Numbered from the stretch's first letter, positions 1 to 9,818 are shown. The stretch: 64,000 nt of DNA from CAYOHG01 sp964465125 (GCA_964465125.1 CAYXIO010000004.1:62001-126000); one strand, 5' to 3'. Notes: generated by a model not told the origin, from the letters alone. Made by a program: numbers and translations.

Positions 1-225
1 GATGAACTCGAAGGTGAAGGCGCGGCCGGGCAGACTGAATCCCGAATAGGTGCCGAAAGGCGCCCCGCCCAGCAGCGTCGTCCCGTCGAACGCGACGTCA
101 TAGCCGAAGATGTCGCTGGTGATCGGGCTGTTGGGCGTGACGCGCGCTTCCTGTGTCTGCGCCACCAGAAGCGAAGCGGCCGCGAGAGCGAGCAGTACGG
201 TCAGGGCCAGCCTGCGGATGCTCAT
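1..225 (-). CDS. Secreted FG-GAP-repeat protein, N-terminal part only
   Basis: Only the first 75 codons lie in the window; the gene runs off the left edge. The start (ATG at 225) is followed by a short basic stretch and a hydrophobic segment (LALTVLLALAAASLLVA) that reads as a Sec signal peptide. The mature part then has GYDVAFDGTTLLGGAPF, which fits the integrin-type FG-GAP repeat (a beta-propeller blade of the form 'vaidGdtllvGAp'). Such proteins in planctomycetes are exported and of unknown function. The signal peptide and the repeat are seen; the role is inferred only to the level of a secreted propeller protein. Confidence 0.6.
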   Translation of the reverse strand, partial: MSIRRLALTVLLALAAASLLVAQTQEARVTPNSPITSDIFGYDVAFDGTTLLGGAPFGTYSGFSLPGRAFTFEFI

Positions 226-467
226 GGGGCGTGTCCTTCAGCGGCGTGCCGTGCTTTGTTTTTCGCGAAACGCCGCGTTGCTGCCAGGAATTTACCGGCC
301 CTGCGATCCCCATGCGGAGTCCGCGGGGGGTGCCGGTCCATCCGGCCGGCCGCTGCCCTACTCCCCGATCAACACCGCCATCGCGTGGTTGGCGGGTATT
401 GGTTTGGAAAAACGCCTGGTTCCCCTTGCTCGGCCCCTAATAATAGTGGGGTCCCGGGGGGCTGAGG

Positions 468-2909
468 GTGCACCGCGTGGAGAGCCACTCGACCTGTTCG
501 CTGACCGAGGAGCAGCTCTGGAGCTGGGTCGACCGCTGCGCGCCGGAGCTTGAGCCGCACTTGGCCCTGTGCTCGCGTTGCCGGCGGCTTGCCGCGCGGC
601 TGCGCGACGAGTTGGGAGCGATCGCGACCTCCGGTGAGCAGCCGGACCGCCTGGCCCCGGCCTGCATCGGCCCGTACACGCTGCTGCGCATTCTTGGAGA
701 AGGCGGGCAGGGGATCGTCTACGAAGCCGAGCAGCAGACGCCCCGGCGGCGCGTCGCGTTGAAGGTCCTGCGGCACTGCGGCGAGTCGCGCTCGCGCGAC
801 GTGATCCTGTTTGAGCGCGAGGTGGAATCGCTGGCGCGGATGTCTCACGCCGGCATCGCCTCGATCTACGACGCGGGCGTGACGCCGGAGGGCCGGCGCT
901 ATTTTGCGATGGAGCTGGTCCACGGCCGGCCGTTGACGAGCTACGTCCGCGACGCCGAGCTCTCCCTCCGGCAGCGTCTCGAACTCTTTCTTCGCGTTTG
1001 CGAGCCGGTGATCTACGCGCATCAGTGCGGCGTCGTGCACCGCGATTTGAAGCCGGGCAACATTCTGGTCGTGGCGCGTCCGTCCGCGACGGAGTTCGCA
1101 GGCGGGCGGCTCGGCGCGTCCGACATGTCGTCGCTGGCGTTGCCCAAGGTGCTCGATTTCGGCCTGTCGCGCGCCATGGACTCGGAAGTCACCCGCACGG
1201 GTAGCCTGGAATGGAGCGGGCGCGTGCAGGGCACGTTGCCGTACATGAGCCCCGAGCAGGCGGCCGGGCACGGTGGTCAGGTCGACGCGCGGACGGATGT
1301 CTACTCGCTGGGGGTCGTGCTCTACGAGCTGCTGACCGGGCATCTCCCGCACGCGCTCGCCGGCGCGCTGCCTCACGAGGCGCTGCGCATGATCCGAGAG
1401 GATGCGCCCCAGCGGCCGAGCTCGTTCAATCGCGCCGTGCGCGGCGATCTCGAGACCATCGTGCTCAAGGCGCTGGAAAACGAGCCGGCCAGGCGCTATG
1501 CCTCGCTCGCGGCGCTGGCCGAGGACATCCGGCGGTACCTCGACGGAGCGCCGATCTGCGCTCGGCCGGCCAGCGCGGCCTATCAACTCCGCCGGCTGGT
1601 GTCACGACATCGCTGGCCGTTCGGCTTCGCGGCGGCGCTGCTCGTGGCGGTGCTGAGCTTCGCTGTGCTGGCGGCGCTTCAGGCGGCGAAACTCGCGGAC
1701 CAGCGCGACCGCGCGGTTGACGCGACGCTGCGAATGCAGGCGGCGATGTCGCGTGCGTCCGCCGCCGCCGAGCGGACCCGCGTTGCGGCCGAGCGCGCCG
1801 AGGGGACGCGCGCGTTTCTCGAGCAGTTGCTCTTTTCCGCCGACCCGCGCTGGACCCACGGCGAGATGAAGGTGCGCGACCTGCTTGCCGAGGCGCAGCA
1901 GCGGCTCGATCAGGAGCCCCCCGCGGACTCCGCGCTCGAAGCCGATCTTCGCGCGCTGCTCGGCCGCACTTGCCTGCGCTTCGGCCTGCTTGCGCAGGCT
2001 GTTCCGCAGTTGCGCCGCTGCCTGGACCTGCGGCGCCGCGTTCAGCCGACGGACGACGCGGCCGTCGCGAGCGCAAGCCTCGACCTGGCGGGCGCCCTGC
2101 GCGACGAGCGGACACGTTCCGAGGCCTTTGAGCTGTGCCTCGCCGCGCTGCGCATTCGTCGAATGGAGCTGGGCGATCGCAACCCGCTGACCCTGGAGGC
2201 GCTGGCTGCACTCGGACGGCTGCACCTGCTGAGTGGCCGCGCGGACGAGGCCGCCGGGCCGCTCGCAGCCGTGCTGACGGCGCTGCGCTCGAGGGATCCG
2301 CTCGATGAGGCCCGGGTTGCGGACGCCGAGATCGACCTGGCCTGGGCGCACATCCTGGGGGGTCGGTTCGATCAAGCCGAGGCGCTGATGCTGGACGCGC
2401 TGGCGACGCGCAAGCGCCTCTTCGGGGACCACCACAAGCAGGTTGGGTTGGCGCTTTACGAGTTGGCCCGGCTGAATCACGACTTCGGCAAATACGAGGC
2501 CGCCGCCCGGTACTACAGCGACGCCGAACAGTTGTTTGAGTCGCTCCCGGGCGAATCGGCGAACCTCTGTCTGGCGCTGAGTTGCTTCGGCCAGCTCCGC
2601 TTCGACCAGGGCCGGCTTGATGCGTCGGCCGAGCTGTACGAACGCGCCCTGGACGTCGCCGAGCGCGCGTTCCCGGACTGGCACTACATTCCGCTCTACA
2701 CCCGCAAGGAGTATGCGGAAGTGCTGCTCGCCCTCGGCCGGGGCGAGCAGGCCGAGCGCGAACTGCGGCTCAGCCTGGCAGGCTATTGCGAGCTGAACGG
2801 CCCGGATCATCCCATGACGCGGCAGGTGCGCGAGCTGCTGACCCGCGCCGAGCAGGGGCGCAACGGCGGCGCTGCCGCGGCGCGGCTGGGCAGCCCGGCG
2901 ATGCCGTGA
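468..2909 (+). CDS. Ser/Thr protein kinase with N-terminal zinc-finger (anti-sigma-like) motif, TM helix and TPR tail
   Basis: 813 residues from a GTG start. Near the N terminus is HLALCSRC, the HX3CX2C motif of zf-HC2 anti-sigma zinc fingers. A Hanks-type kinase follows (about residues 70-355): glycine loop LGEGGQGIVYEAE, VALKVL lysine, HRDLKPGN catalytic loop, DFGLSRA and the MSPEQ segment, so it should be active. A membrane segment (WPFGFAAALLVAVLSFAVLA, about 383-403) precedes an Ala/Arg-rich helical linker and a long TPR-like region to the C terminus. An ECF sigma factor follows 53 nt downstream on the same strand. I infer a membrane kinase that may bind or phosphorylate that sigma factor. 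Substrate and signal are unknown. Confidence 0.9.
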   Translation: MHRVESHSTCSLTEEQLWSWVDRCAPELEPHLALCSRCRRLAARLRDELGAIATSGEQPDRLAPACIGPYTLLRILGEGGQGIVYEAEQQTPRRRVALKVLRHCGESRSRDVILFEREVESLARMSHAGIASIYDAGVTPEGRRYFAMELVHGRPLTSYVRDAELSLRQRLELFLRVCEPVIYAHQCGVVHRDLKPGNILVVARPSATEFAGGRLGASDMSSLALPKVLDFGLSRAMDSEVTRTGSLEWSGRVQGTLPYMSPEQAAGHGGQVDARTDVYSLGVVLYELLTGHLPHALAGALPHEALRMIREDAPQRPSSFNRAVRGDLETIVLKALENEPARRYASLAALAEDIRRYLDGAPICARPASAAYQLRRLVSRHRWPFGFAAALLVAVLSFAVLAALQAAKLADQRDRAVDATLRMQAAMSRASAAAERTRVAAERAEGTRAFLEQLLFSADPRWTHGEMKVRDLLAEAQQRLDQEPPADSALEADLRALLGRTCLRFGLLAQAVPQLRRCLDLRRRVQPTDDAAVASASLDLAGALRDERTRSEAFELCLAALRIRRMELGDRNPLTLEALAALGRLHLLSGRADEAAGPLAAVLTALRSRDPLDEARVADAEIDLAWAHILGGRFDQAEALMLDALATRKRLFGDHHKQVGLALYELARLNHDFGKYEAAARYYSDAEQLFESLPGESANLCLALSCFGQLRFDQGRLDASAELYERALDVAERAFPDWHYIPLYTRKEYAEVLLALGRGEQAERELRLSLAGYCELNGPDHPMTRQVRELLTRAEQGRNGGAAAARLGSPAMP

Positions 2910-2962
2910 AACCGCCCCCTATTCGACGCGGCTTCGAGCGCGCTGCGCCGCAGGAGGCCGTG

Positions 2963-3535
2963 ATGCCCGACATGACCGGCTTCGACGCGAATTCGGCCGT
3001 CGACCCGACCGCCGCCCTGGTCGCCGCGCTGCGCCAAGGCGATGCGCCGGCGGCGGGCCGGTTGTTGGCCGAACGGTTCCAGGAAGCGATGCGCCGCTTC
3101 TGCTGGGGCTACCTCGGCAGCCAGCCGGACGTCGAGGACGCAGTGCAGGACATCTTTCTGAAGGTGTGCGCGGCGCGCCAGGCGCCGGACCACTTCCGCG
3201 CGTGGCTCTATCGCGTTGCGCGCAATCACTGCCTGAACCTGCGCCGAGGGCGAGTCCGGCGGCGCGATACCCGCCCGCTTCCGGGCGGCGGAGCGTGGGC
3301 CGCGACGTGGGCCGGACAGCTCACCCGTCTCGCGCGGCGCGAGCAGCGCTCGCAGGTGTTTCACCTGCTGGCGGCGCTGCCCGAGGAGTATCGCGAAGCG
3401 CTTCGGCTGCGCTACGTCGAGGAGCTTTCGCGCGCGGAGGTCGCCGCGGTGCTGGAAATCCCCGAATCGCTGGTGAAGACGCGCCTATATGAAGCGCTGC
3501 GCCGGCTGAGGGAGCACACGTCGCTGCTGGAATGA
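2963..3535 (+). CDS. ECF-family RNA polymerase sigma factor
   Basis: 190 residues. The ATG at 2963 is preceded by AGGAGG at 2952-2957, which decides the start over a longer reading frame. Region 2 is clear (FCWGYLGSQPDVEDAVQDIF, then FRAWLYRVARNHCLNLRR), and region 4 has the helix-turn-helix LPEEYREALRLRYVEELSRA through VAAVLEIPESLVKTRLYEAL. The protein should bind core RNA polymerase and redirect it to a specific promoter set. It sits directly after the kinase that carries the HX3CX2C motif, so the two are probably one regulatory unit. The usual planctomycete order is sigma first, kinase second; here it is reversed. Confidence 0.93.
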   Translation: MPDMTGFDANSAVDPTAALVAALRQGDAPAAGRLLAERFQEAMRRFCWGYLGSQPDVEDAVQDIFLKVCAARQAPDHFRAWLYRVARNHCLNLRRGRVRRRDTRPLPGGGAWAATWAGQLTRLARREQRSQVFHLLAALPEEYREALRLRYVEELSRAEVAAVLEIPESLVKTRLYEALRRLREHTSLLE

Positions 3536-3562
3536 CGCCCCGGTCCGTTCGCGCGCGGCCGA

Positions 3563-4960
3563 CTATACCGCTCGCTTTTCGCCGGGTCCGGCCGTGCTCG
3601 CTCGGCGGAAGCACAGCGCGAAAAGCAGCACGCCCACCACGATCCAGCCCAGCCCGAAGAGCACCGAGTCGCGCACGTCGGGTTTCACGAACGATCCGGC
3701 CAGCACGCCGATCTCTCCGAGCACAAAGAGCGCCGGCGCGATCGGAAAGCCCAACGCGCGCGCGACGCCGCGCTCGATGCGGCCGCGACGCAGCAGCACG
3801 AAGACCGCCGCTCCGGTCAGCAGAAAAAACACGCTGTCGAGAAACACCACTCCGTTGAGGAGCTTTTCGACGCCGTTGACGCCGGAGAGCGCCAGCAGGA
3901 TCAGCCCCAGCGCCGCGAGGCTGACGCTTGCCGCCCAAGGGGTCTTGAGTCGCGCGCCGGTGGTTGCGAACACGCGCCAGAAGTGTCCGTCGGCGGCCAT
4001 GCGGTAGATCAGCCGCGGCCCGGATAAGAGCTGTGCGTTCAGCACGCCGAAGGCCGACGCCGCCACCGCGGCCCCGATCAGCCGCTTTCCGGTGGCCGGC
4101 CAGGCGGCGGCGACCGCGTCCGACGCCAGCGCCGAGCTGGCTGCGACAGCGGAATACCCCAGCAAATCCAGATAGGCCCAGTTCACGAGCAGGTACGTTA
4201 CGACCACGACGACCACGCCCAGCAAAATCGCCAGCGGCACATTGCGCTTCGGCGCGCGTACCTCGCCCGCCATCCAGAGCGCGTGTTGCCACCCGCCGTA
4301 AGCGAAGAGGCACGGCACCACCGCGGCAAAAAGCGTCGCAAGCGAAGGTGCGGCGGGCTGAGCCGCGGCGCTATCCGGAATGGCTCGGGTAGCGCTCGGA
4401 TCCGGTCCCGCAAACAGCGCCAGCCCGGTCACCAGCAGCATCGTCAGGATCTTCGACGCGACCGTGAGGTTCTGGACCGCCGCGCCCCAGCGCACGCCGA
4501 TCACGTTCGTCAGCGCCAGGGCCGCGGTCAAGACGACCGCGAGATTGCGCTCGACGACTCCGCTGAGCGGCGCGCCGTAGAGCGCGATGCCCAGGTTCTT
4601 GGCGCACACGAGGGCGATGATCGCGATGGCCCCGGCCTGCACGGCGGATGCATTGCAGAACACGAACAGAAAGCCGATCGGCGTGCCGTAGGCGTCGCGG
4701 AGAATCTCGTACTGGCCGCCGGCGGAGTTGTAAGCGTTTCCGAGCGTCGCGAAGGTGGGCGCGCCCGCCAACGCGATCGCGCCGCCCACCATCCACGCGG
4801 CCAGGGCCATCGTGGCCGAGCCGGCGGTTTGTGCCACGGTCGAGGGGGTGAAAAAAATGCCCACGCCGACGATCGCGCCGATGACGACACAGGTTGCGTC
4901 CATCGGCCCCAGGACGCGCGGCAGCGACCCCTCGTGCAGCGGCGGCGCGGATGCAGCCAT
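3563..4960 (-). CDS. APC-family amino-acid permease
   Basis: 465 residues from the ATG at 4960, which has AGGAG nine bases upstream. About 12-13 hydrophobic helices; the first contains the APC unwound-helix motif GAIVGVGIFFTPS, the substrate-binding glycine stretch of the amino acid-polyamine-organocation superfamily. The next helices (GSATMALAAWMVGGAIALAG, then FATLGNAYNSAGGQYEILRD) also match amino-acid permeases. It should import or exchange an amino acid at the cytoplasmic membrane; the substrate cannot be told. It converges on the preceding sigma gene with a 27 nt gap and is divergent from the RND efflux pair. Confidence 0.9.
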   Translation of the reverse strand: MAASAPPLHEGSLPRVLGPMDATCVVIGAIVGVGIFFTPSTVAQTAGSATMALAAWMVGGAIALAGAPTFATLGNAYNSAGGQYEILRDAYGTPIGFLFVFCNASAVQAGAIAIIALVCAKNLGIALYGAPLSGVVERNLAVVLTAALALTNVIGVRWGAAVQNLTVASKILTMLLVTGLALFAGPDPSATRAIPDSAAAQPAAPSLATLFAAVVPCLFAYGGWQHALWMAGEVRAPKRNVPLAILLGVVVVVVTYLLVNWAYLDLLGYSAVAASSALASDAVAAAWPATGKRLIGAAVAASAFGVLNAQLLSGPRLIYRMAADGHFWRVFATTGARLKTPWAASVSLAALGLILLALSGVNGVEKLLNGVVFLDSVFFLLTGAAVFVLLRRGRIERGVARALGFPIAPALFVLGEIGVLAGSFVKPDVRDSVLFGLGWIVVGVLLFALCFRRASTAGPGEKRAV

Positions 4961-5202
4961 TCGTCGCTCCTGAACCGCGGAAGAAGGGCGCGCCGACCGC
5001 GCGCCCGACCGTAGCCGCGACACGGTAGGGGGCGGACGAGTTTCACTCAAATGGCGACCGTCCGTAAACTGTCGCAGGAAGCCCTCGACACCGAGCCGGG
5101 TTCGCGGTCGCCGTCGATTCGGAAACTCGCGGGCGATCTTGCGGCTCTCATAAGCGGGCGCGGCCTGGGATGCGGAAATCGCCCGCGCGGGAGATGTCCG
5201 GG

Positions 5203-6294
5203 ATGAGCATCATGCGAGGATTGACCCGGCTGATCGGTCTGTTGGCGGCCGTGGCGGGCGTCGTGGCGGCCATTCTGTGGCTGGCCGGCGCCTTTCACCC
5301 CAAGATCGACGCACAGCGCTCGGGGCCGCGCGGCTCCGAAGCCGTTCTGCCGGCGGGGGCAGTCGTGGTCCCGGCCCGCCATCTGACGGTCCCCCGCACC
5401 GAGACCGCCGTCGGCTCGATTCGCGCGGTGCACGAGTCGGCCATCGCTTCGAAGCTGCTCGCGAAGGTAATGTCGGTCGAGGTGCAGGCGGGCACGATGG
5501 TGAAGTCCGGCGACCTGCTGGTGCAATTGGACGATGCCGACCTGGGCGCCCGGCTCGAGCAGTCCCGCGCGCGCGTCGATGCCGCCGCCGCCGCGCGCGA
5601 CCAGGCCCGTGTCGAGCACGAGCGCGTGCAGTCGCTGGCGGAGCGGAACAACGCCGCCGCCATCGAGTTGCAGCGCGCCGACGCCGCTCTGCGCAGCGCG
5701 GAGGCCGAGCTGACCGCGGCCGAGCGTGCCCGCGACGAAGCCCAGACGGTGCTCGCGTACGCCACGATTCGCAGCCCGATCGACGGACAGGTGATCGACA
5801 AGCAGGTCGAGCCCGGCGATACCGTCAGTCCCGGCCAGGTTCTGCTGAAAGTCTACGACCCGACCCGCATGCAGCTCGTCGCCAGCGTGCGCGAGGGACT
5901 CAGCCAGCAGCTTCAGGTCGGACAGTCGATCGGCGTGCGCGTAGACGCGCTTCAGAAGCAGTGCGAGGGGACGGTCAGCGAGATCGTGCCCGAGGCCGAA
6001 TCCGCGAGCCGCTCCTTCCTGGTCAAGGTCACGGGGCCTTGCCCGCCGGGGATCTACAGCGGCATGTTCGGGCGCGTGCTGATTCCGCTGGGCGAGGAGT
6101 CGGTGCTGGTGGTTCCGACGACCGCGGTGGCGCGCGTCGGGCAGCTCACCCTGGTGCGAGTAGCCGCGGAGGACGGGGTCCACCGCCGGGTGGTTCAGCT
6201 CGGACGCAGCCTCGGAGACGACGTCGAAGTTCTTTCGGGCCTGCGTGAGGGTGAGCGGGTGGTGCAGCATCCGGACGCGGAGGAGCCCGGATGA
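5203..6294 (+). CDS. RND efflux periplasmic adaptor (membrane fusion protein, HlyD/AcrA family)
   Basis: 363 residues from the chosen ATG at 5203; in-frame ATGs at 5170, 5194 and 5212 are alternatives, and a weak GGAG near 5190 favours 5203. An N-terminal membrane anchor (LIGLLAAVAGVVAAILWLA) is followed by the split lipoyl domain (VMSVEVQAGTMVKSGDLLVQ and IRSPIDGQVIDKQVEPGDTV), a coiled-coil hairpin between them (LEQSRARVDAAAAARDQARV onward) and beta-barrel and membrane-proximal domains. It links the inner-membrane pump to an outer-membrane channel. The stop overlaps the start of the RND pump by four bases (ATGA). No TolC-like gene is adjacent. Confidence 0.93.
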   Translation: MSIMRGLTRLIGLLAAVAGVVAAILWLAGAFHPKIDAQRSGPRGSEAVLPAGAVVVPARHLTVPRTETAVGSIRAVHESAIASKLLAKVMSVEVQAGTMVKSGDLLVQLDDADLGARLEQSRARVDAAAAARDQARVEHERVQSLAERNNAAAIELQRADAALRSAEAELTAAERARDEAQTVLAYATIRSPIDGQVIDKQVEPGDTVSPGQVLLKVYDPTRMQLVASVREGLSQQLQVGQSIGVRVDALQKQCEGTVSEIVPEAESASRSFLVKVTGPCPPGIYSGMFGRVLIPLGEESVLVVPTTAVARVGQLTLVRVAAEDGVHRRVVQLGRSLGDDVEVLSGLREGERVVQHPDAEEPG

Positions 6295-9200
6295 GCTCGG
6301 ACGGCGCGACCCACCACCCACACGGATTCACCAACGCAGTCGTACGCGCATTCCTCGGCTCGAATCTCTCCATCGTCCTGATCCTGCTCTCGACGGCGGT
6401 CGGGCTTGCGGCGATCTGGGTTACGCCGCGCGAGGAAGATCCGCAGATTGTCGTGCCGCTGGCCGACGTCTACGTGGATTTTCCCGGGCGCAGCGCGCGG
6501 GAGGTCGAGCAGCTTGTCGCCACGCCGCTCGAAAAGCTGCTCTACGAGGTTGATGGCGTGGAGTACGTCTACTCCATTTCGCGCGAGGGACACGCCGTCA
6601 TCACGGTTCGCTTCTACGTGGGGCAGGATCGCGAGCGCAGCCTGGTCAAGCTTTACAAGCGCATCGCGGAGCACATCGACACCATTCCACCGGGCGTGGC
6701 CGGCTGGGTCGTCAAGCCGGTCGAGATCGACGACGTGCCGGTGGTCACGCTGACACTCACCGGCGCCGGCGGCGACGAATTCTCCCTGCGCCGCGTCGGC
6801 GAGGAGCTGGTCTACCGTTTTGCCGCGGTGAAAGACGTCTCGCGGGCGTATGTCGTCGGCGGCAGCCCGCGCACGCTATACGTCTACCTCGACCCCGACC
6901 GGTTGCAGGCCCACGGAATCGAAATCGGCGACGTGCGCGGCACGTTGCAGGCTGCCAGCGCCGTGCATCCCGTCGGCACCATCGACCGCGACGACGCGGC
7001 GGTGCAGGTCGAGACCGGCCCGGGGCTCGAACAGCCCGCCGACCTGGGTGAATTGGTGGTGGCCGTCAGCGGCGAGCGCCCGGTCTACCTCAAGGACATC
7101 GCCAGGATCGTCGACGGGCCGGCAGAAGTGACATCCTACGTGCGGCACGGCTGGGGACCCGCCCGCGGCTTTGCGCATCGAACGCATTCCGTCGGCACGG
7201 TCATCGGCGGACCGACGCCCTCGGCAGCCGGCCACGCCCCACAGAACGCCGAACCGCCGGAGACCTCCGTACCGGCGGTCACGCTCGCCATCGCCAAGAA
7301 GCAGGGCACTAACGCCGTGACCGTGGCCGATCGCGTGCTGGCGAAAGCCGAGGAACTGCGCGGGGCCGTCGTGCCCGACGACGTGGAGCTGGTGATCACG
7401 CGCAACTACGGGCTGGCCGCCGACGACAAGGTCAACGAGCTGATCAACGGCCTATTGATCGCCGTGCTGATCGTGATCGTGCTGCTGACGATGGGGCTGG
7501 GCTGGCGCGAAGCGCTGATCGTGGCCGTCGCCGTGCCGGTCGTGTTCGGGTTGACGCTGGCGGTCAATCTGCTGCTGGGCTTCACGATCAACCGCGTCAC
7601 GCTGTTCGCGCTGATTCTCTCGCTGGGCCTGCTGGTGGACGATCCGATTGTCGACGTCGAGAACATCTCGCGGCACTTCGCGACGCGTCCGCGCACGCGG
7701 CGAACCGTGCTCGAAGCCGTCGCCGAAATCCGGCCGCCGCTGATCGTCGCCACGCTGGCCGTGATCGTCTCGTTCCTGCCGATGTTCTTTATCACTGGCA
7801 TGATGGGGCCGTACATGCGCCCGATGGCGCTGAACGTGCCGGTGACGATGTTCATGTCGATGGTTGTCGCATTCACCATCACTCCGTGGCTGAGCTATCA
7901 CCTGCTGAAGCGCTCGGGATCGCGCGCCGCCGGCGGCTCGGAAGCGAGCGGCGGCGGACACGACCGCGACGACGCCTTCGACGCGGGCAAGCTCCGCCGC
8001 ACGATGCTCTACCGGCTGTTCGCGCCGTTGACGCTCGCGCTGCTGGGGGCCGGCTGGCGCGCCTGGGGTTTCCTCGCGGTGGTGGGCGCGCTGACCGTCG
8101 CCGCGGTCGGGCTGGCAGCCGCCCGCGCCGTTCCGCTCAAGATGCTCCCGTTCGACAACAAGAATGAGCTGCTGCTGGTGCTCGATTTTTCCGAGGGAAC
8201 CACGCTCGAGCGCAGCGACGCGGCGGTCCGGCATTTCGAGCGTGCGCTCGCCGCCGTCCCCGAGGTCACCGACTTCATCAGCTTTGTAGGCGTGGCGTCG
8301 CCGATCGATTTCAACGGGCTGGTGCGGCACTATTACCTGCGGCGCGGGGACAATGTGGCCGAAATCCGCGTCAACCTGGTCGACAAGCTGGCCCGTCGCC
8401 CGCAGAGCCACGCCATCGGGCTGCGGCTGCGCGACGCGTTGACGGCGCTGGCCCGCGCGCAGGACGTTTCGCTGAAGATCGTGGAGATTCCGCCGGGACC
8501 GCCCGTCATCGCCACGCTGGTTGCGGAGGTGTACGGCCGCGCCGACCAGCCGTATTCCGAGCTGGCGATCGCCGCTCGTGAAGTCCGCGCCCGGATGGAG
8601 GCGGAGCCGGGCGTGGTCGACGTGGATGACTCGCTCGAAGCGGCGGCGCCGGTCCTGCGCTTCGTCACCGACCGCGCGAAGGCCGCGCTGCACGGGGTCA
8701 CCGTCGAGCAGATCACGCAGACGCTTCAGGCCACGGTCGACGGCCTGGTGGTCGAGTCGCTTCGCCAGCCGGATGAGCGCAACGCGCTGCCGATCGTGCT
8801 GCGCGTGCCGCGCGAGCTGCGCTCCGGAGCGGCGCAGCTTGCCTCGATTCACGTGCGCGGACGTGGCGGGCGGCTGGTGCCGCTGGCTGAGCTCGGTCGC
8901 TGGGAAGCACGCCGCGTCGACCCGACGATCTACCACAAGAACCTGCTGCCGGTCGTGTACGTTTTCGCGGAGACCGCGGGCCGCGCGCCGGCCGAGGCGA
9001 TCGTCGATATCCAGGCCGACCAGCGGCTCGACGGCGCGGACGGAGCGCGCTTAGGCGCGCCGCCCGGCCGGCCGCTGGCCGGACGATCGTTCCTGAACAA
9101 CGGCGGTGGACGCCCGTGGAGCGTTCCGGAGGGGATACGCGTCGAGTTCGCCGGCGAAGGCGAATGGCAGATCACGCTGGACGTCTTCCGCGACCTGGGG

Positions 9201-9731
9201 CTTGCGTTCGCCGGCGCCCTGGTCGGCATCTACGTCCTGCTCGTGGCGCAGATGGGCTCGTTCCTGGTTCCGGTCGTCGTCATGCTGGCCATTCCGCTGA
9301 CCATCCTGGGCGTGATGCCCGGCTTCTGGCTGCTGAACCTGCTGACCGGCCAGACGGTCGGTGGCTACCCCGATCCGACCTTCTTCACCGCGACCGGCAT
9401 GATCGGCATGATCGCGCTGTCCGGCATCGTGACGCGCCAGGCCGTGATCATCGTCGATTTCGTTCATCTTTCGTTGCAGCGCGGGCTCTCGCTGGTCGAC
9501 GCGATCCTGGGGAGCTGCGTGGTGCGGCTGCGGCCGATCCTGCTGACCGTCGCCGCCGCCATGCTGTCCGCGGCGCCGATCACGATCGACCCGATCTTCT
9601 CGGGGCTGGCGTGGGCGCTGATCTTCGGGCTGTTCGCCGCGACGCTTTTCACGCTTTTCGTGATTCCGGTCGCGTACTGGCTGCTGTATCGCAATGTGCC
9701 CGGGCACGGCGCTGCGCGGAATGTCGAATAG
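6291..9731 (+). CDS. RND-family efflux pump inner-membrane transporter (AcrB-like)
   Basis: 1146 residues, slightly longer than the usual ~1040. Topology is that of an RND transporter: TM1 (LSIVLILLSTAVGLAAIWV), a first large porter loop, TM2-TM6, TM7 (LAVVGALTVAAVGLA), a second porter loop, and TM8-TM12. The TM4 proton-relay motif is present as GLLVDDPIVDVENISRHF, matching the paired aspartates of AcrB. The extra length comes from linkers rich in Gly, Pro and Ala (around 7140-7270 and 9050-9120). It should form a trimer driving proton-coupled export with the upstream adaptor. The substrate is unknown. Confidence 0.93.
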   Translation: MSSDGATHHPHGFTNAVVRAFLGSNLSIVLILLSTAVGLAAIWVTPREEDPQIVVPLADVYVDFPGRSAREVEQLVATPLEKLLYEVDGVEYVYSISREGHAVITVRFYVGQDRERSLVKLYKRIAEHIDTIPPGVAGWVVKPVEIDDVPVVTLTLTGAGGDEFSLRRVGEELVYRFAAVKDVSRAYVVGGSPRTLYVYLDPDRLQAHGIEIGDVRGTLQAASAVHPVGTIDRDDAAVQVETGPGLEQPADLGELVVAVSGERPVYLKDIARIVDGPAEVTSYVRHGWGPARGFAHRTHSVGTVIGGPTPSAAGHAPQNAEPPETSVPAVTLAIAKKQGTNAVTVADRVLAKAEELRGAVVPDDVELVITRNYGLAADDKVNELINGLLIAVLIVIVLLTMGLGWREALIVAVAVPVVFGLTLAVNLLLGFTINRVTLFALILSLGLLVDDPIVDVENISRHFATRPRTRRTVLEAVAEIRPPLIVATLAVIVSFLPMFFITGMMGPYMRPMALNVPVTMFMSMVVAFTITPWLSYHLLKRSGSRAAGGSEASGGGHDRDDAFDAGKLRRTMLYRLFAPLTLALLGAGWRAWGFLAVVGALTVAAVGLAAARAVPLKMLPFDNKNELLLVLDFSEGTTLERSDAAVRHFERALAAVPEVTDFISFVGVASPIDFNGLVRHYYLRRGDNVAEIRVNLVDKLARRPQSHAIGLRLRDALTALARAQDVSLKIVEIPPGPPVIATLVAEVYGRADQPYSELAIAAREVRARMEAEPGVVDVDDSLEAAAPVLRFVTDRAKAALHGVTVEQITQTLQATVDGLVVESLRQPDERNALPIVLRVPRELRSGAAQLASIHVRGRGGRLVPLAELGRWEARRVDPTIYHKNLLPVVYVFAETAGRAPAEAIVDIQADQRLDGADGARLGAPPGRPLAGRSFLNNGGGRPWSVPEGIRVEFAGEGEWQITLDVFRDLGLAFAGALVGIYVLLVAQMGSFLVPVVVMLAIPLTILGVMPGFWLLNLLTGQTVGGYPDPTFFTATGMIGMIALSGIVTRQAVIIVDFVHLSLQRGLSLVDAILGSCVVRLRPILLTVAAAMLSAAPITIDPIFSGLAWALIFGLFAATLFTLFVIPVAYWLLYRNVPGHGAARNVE

Positions 9732-9818
9732 CGGATTTCGAATGGCGAATGGAAGCGCGGCCCCATGTGCGGGCTGACGCGCTTTTCCATGCGCTCTTCG
9801 CTATTCGCACTTCGCTAT
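9728..9818. repeat. Imperfect inverted repeat between converging genes
   Basis: The arm at 9728-9749 (ATAGCG-N5-CGAAT-N2-CGAA) and the arm at 9797-9818, read on the other strand, share the same spaced words. The repeat lies between the stop of the RND gene and the stop of the converging methyltransferase, so it could act as a bidirectional terminator or be a remnant of an interspersed palindromic element. Similar TCGCTATCCGCA / CGCGATCCGCA words occur just upstream of the methyltransferase (about 10590-10620). The arms are seen; the function is inferred. Confidence 0.4.
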
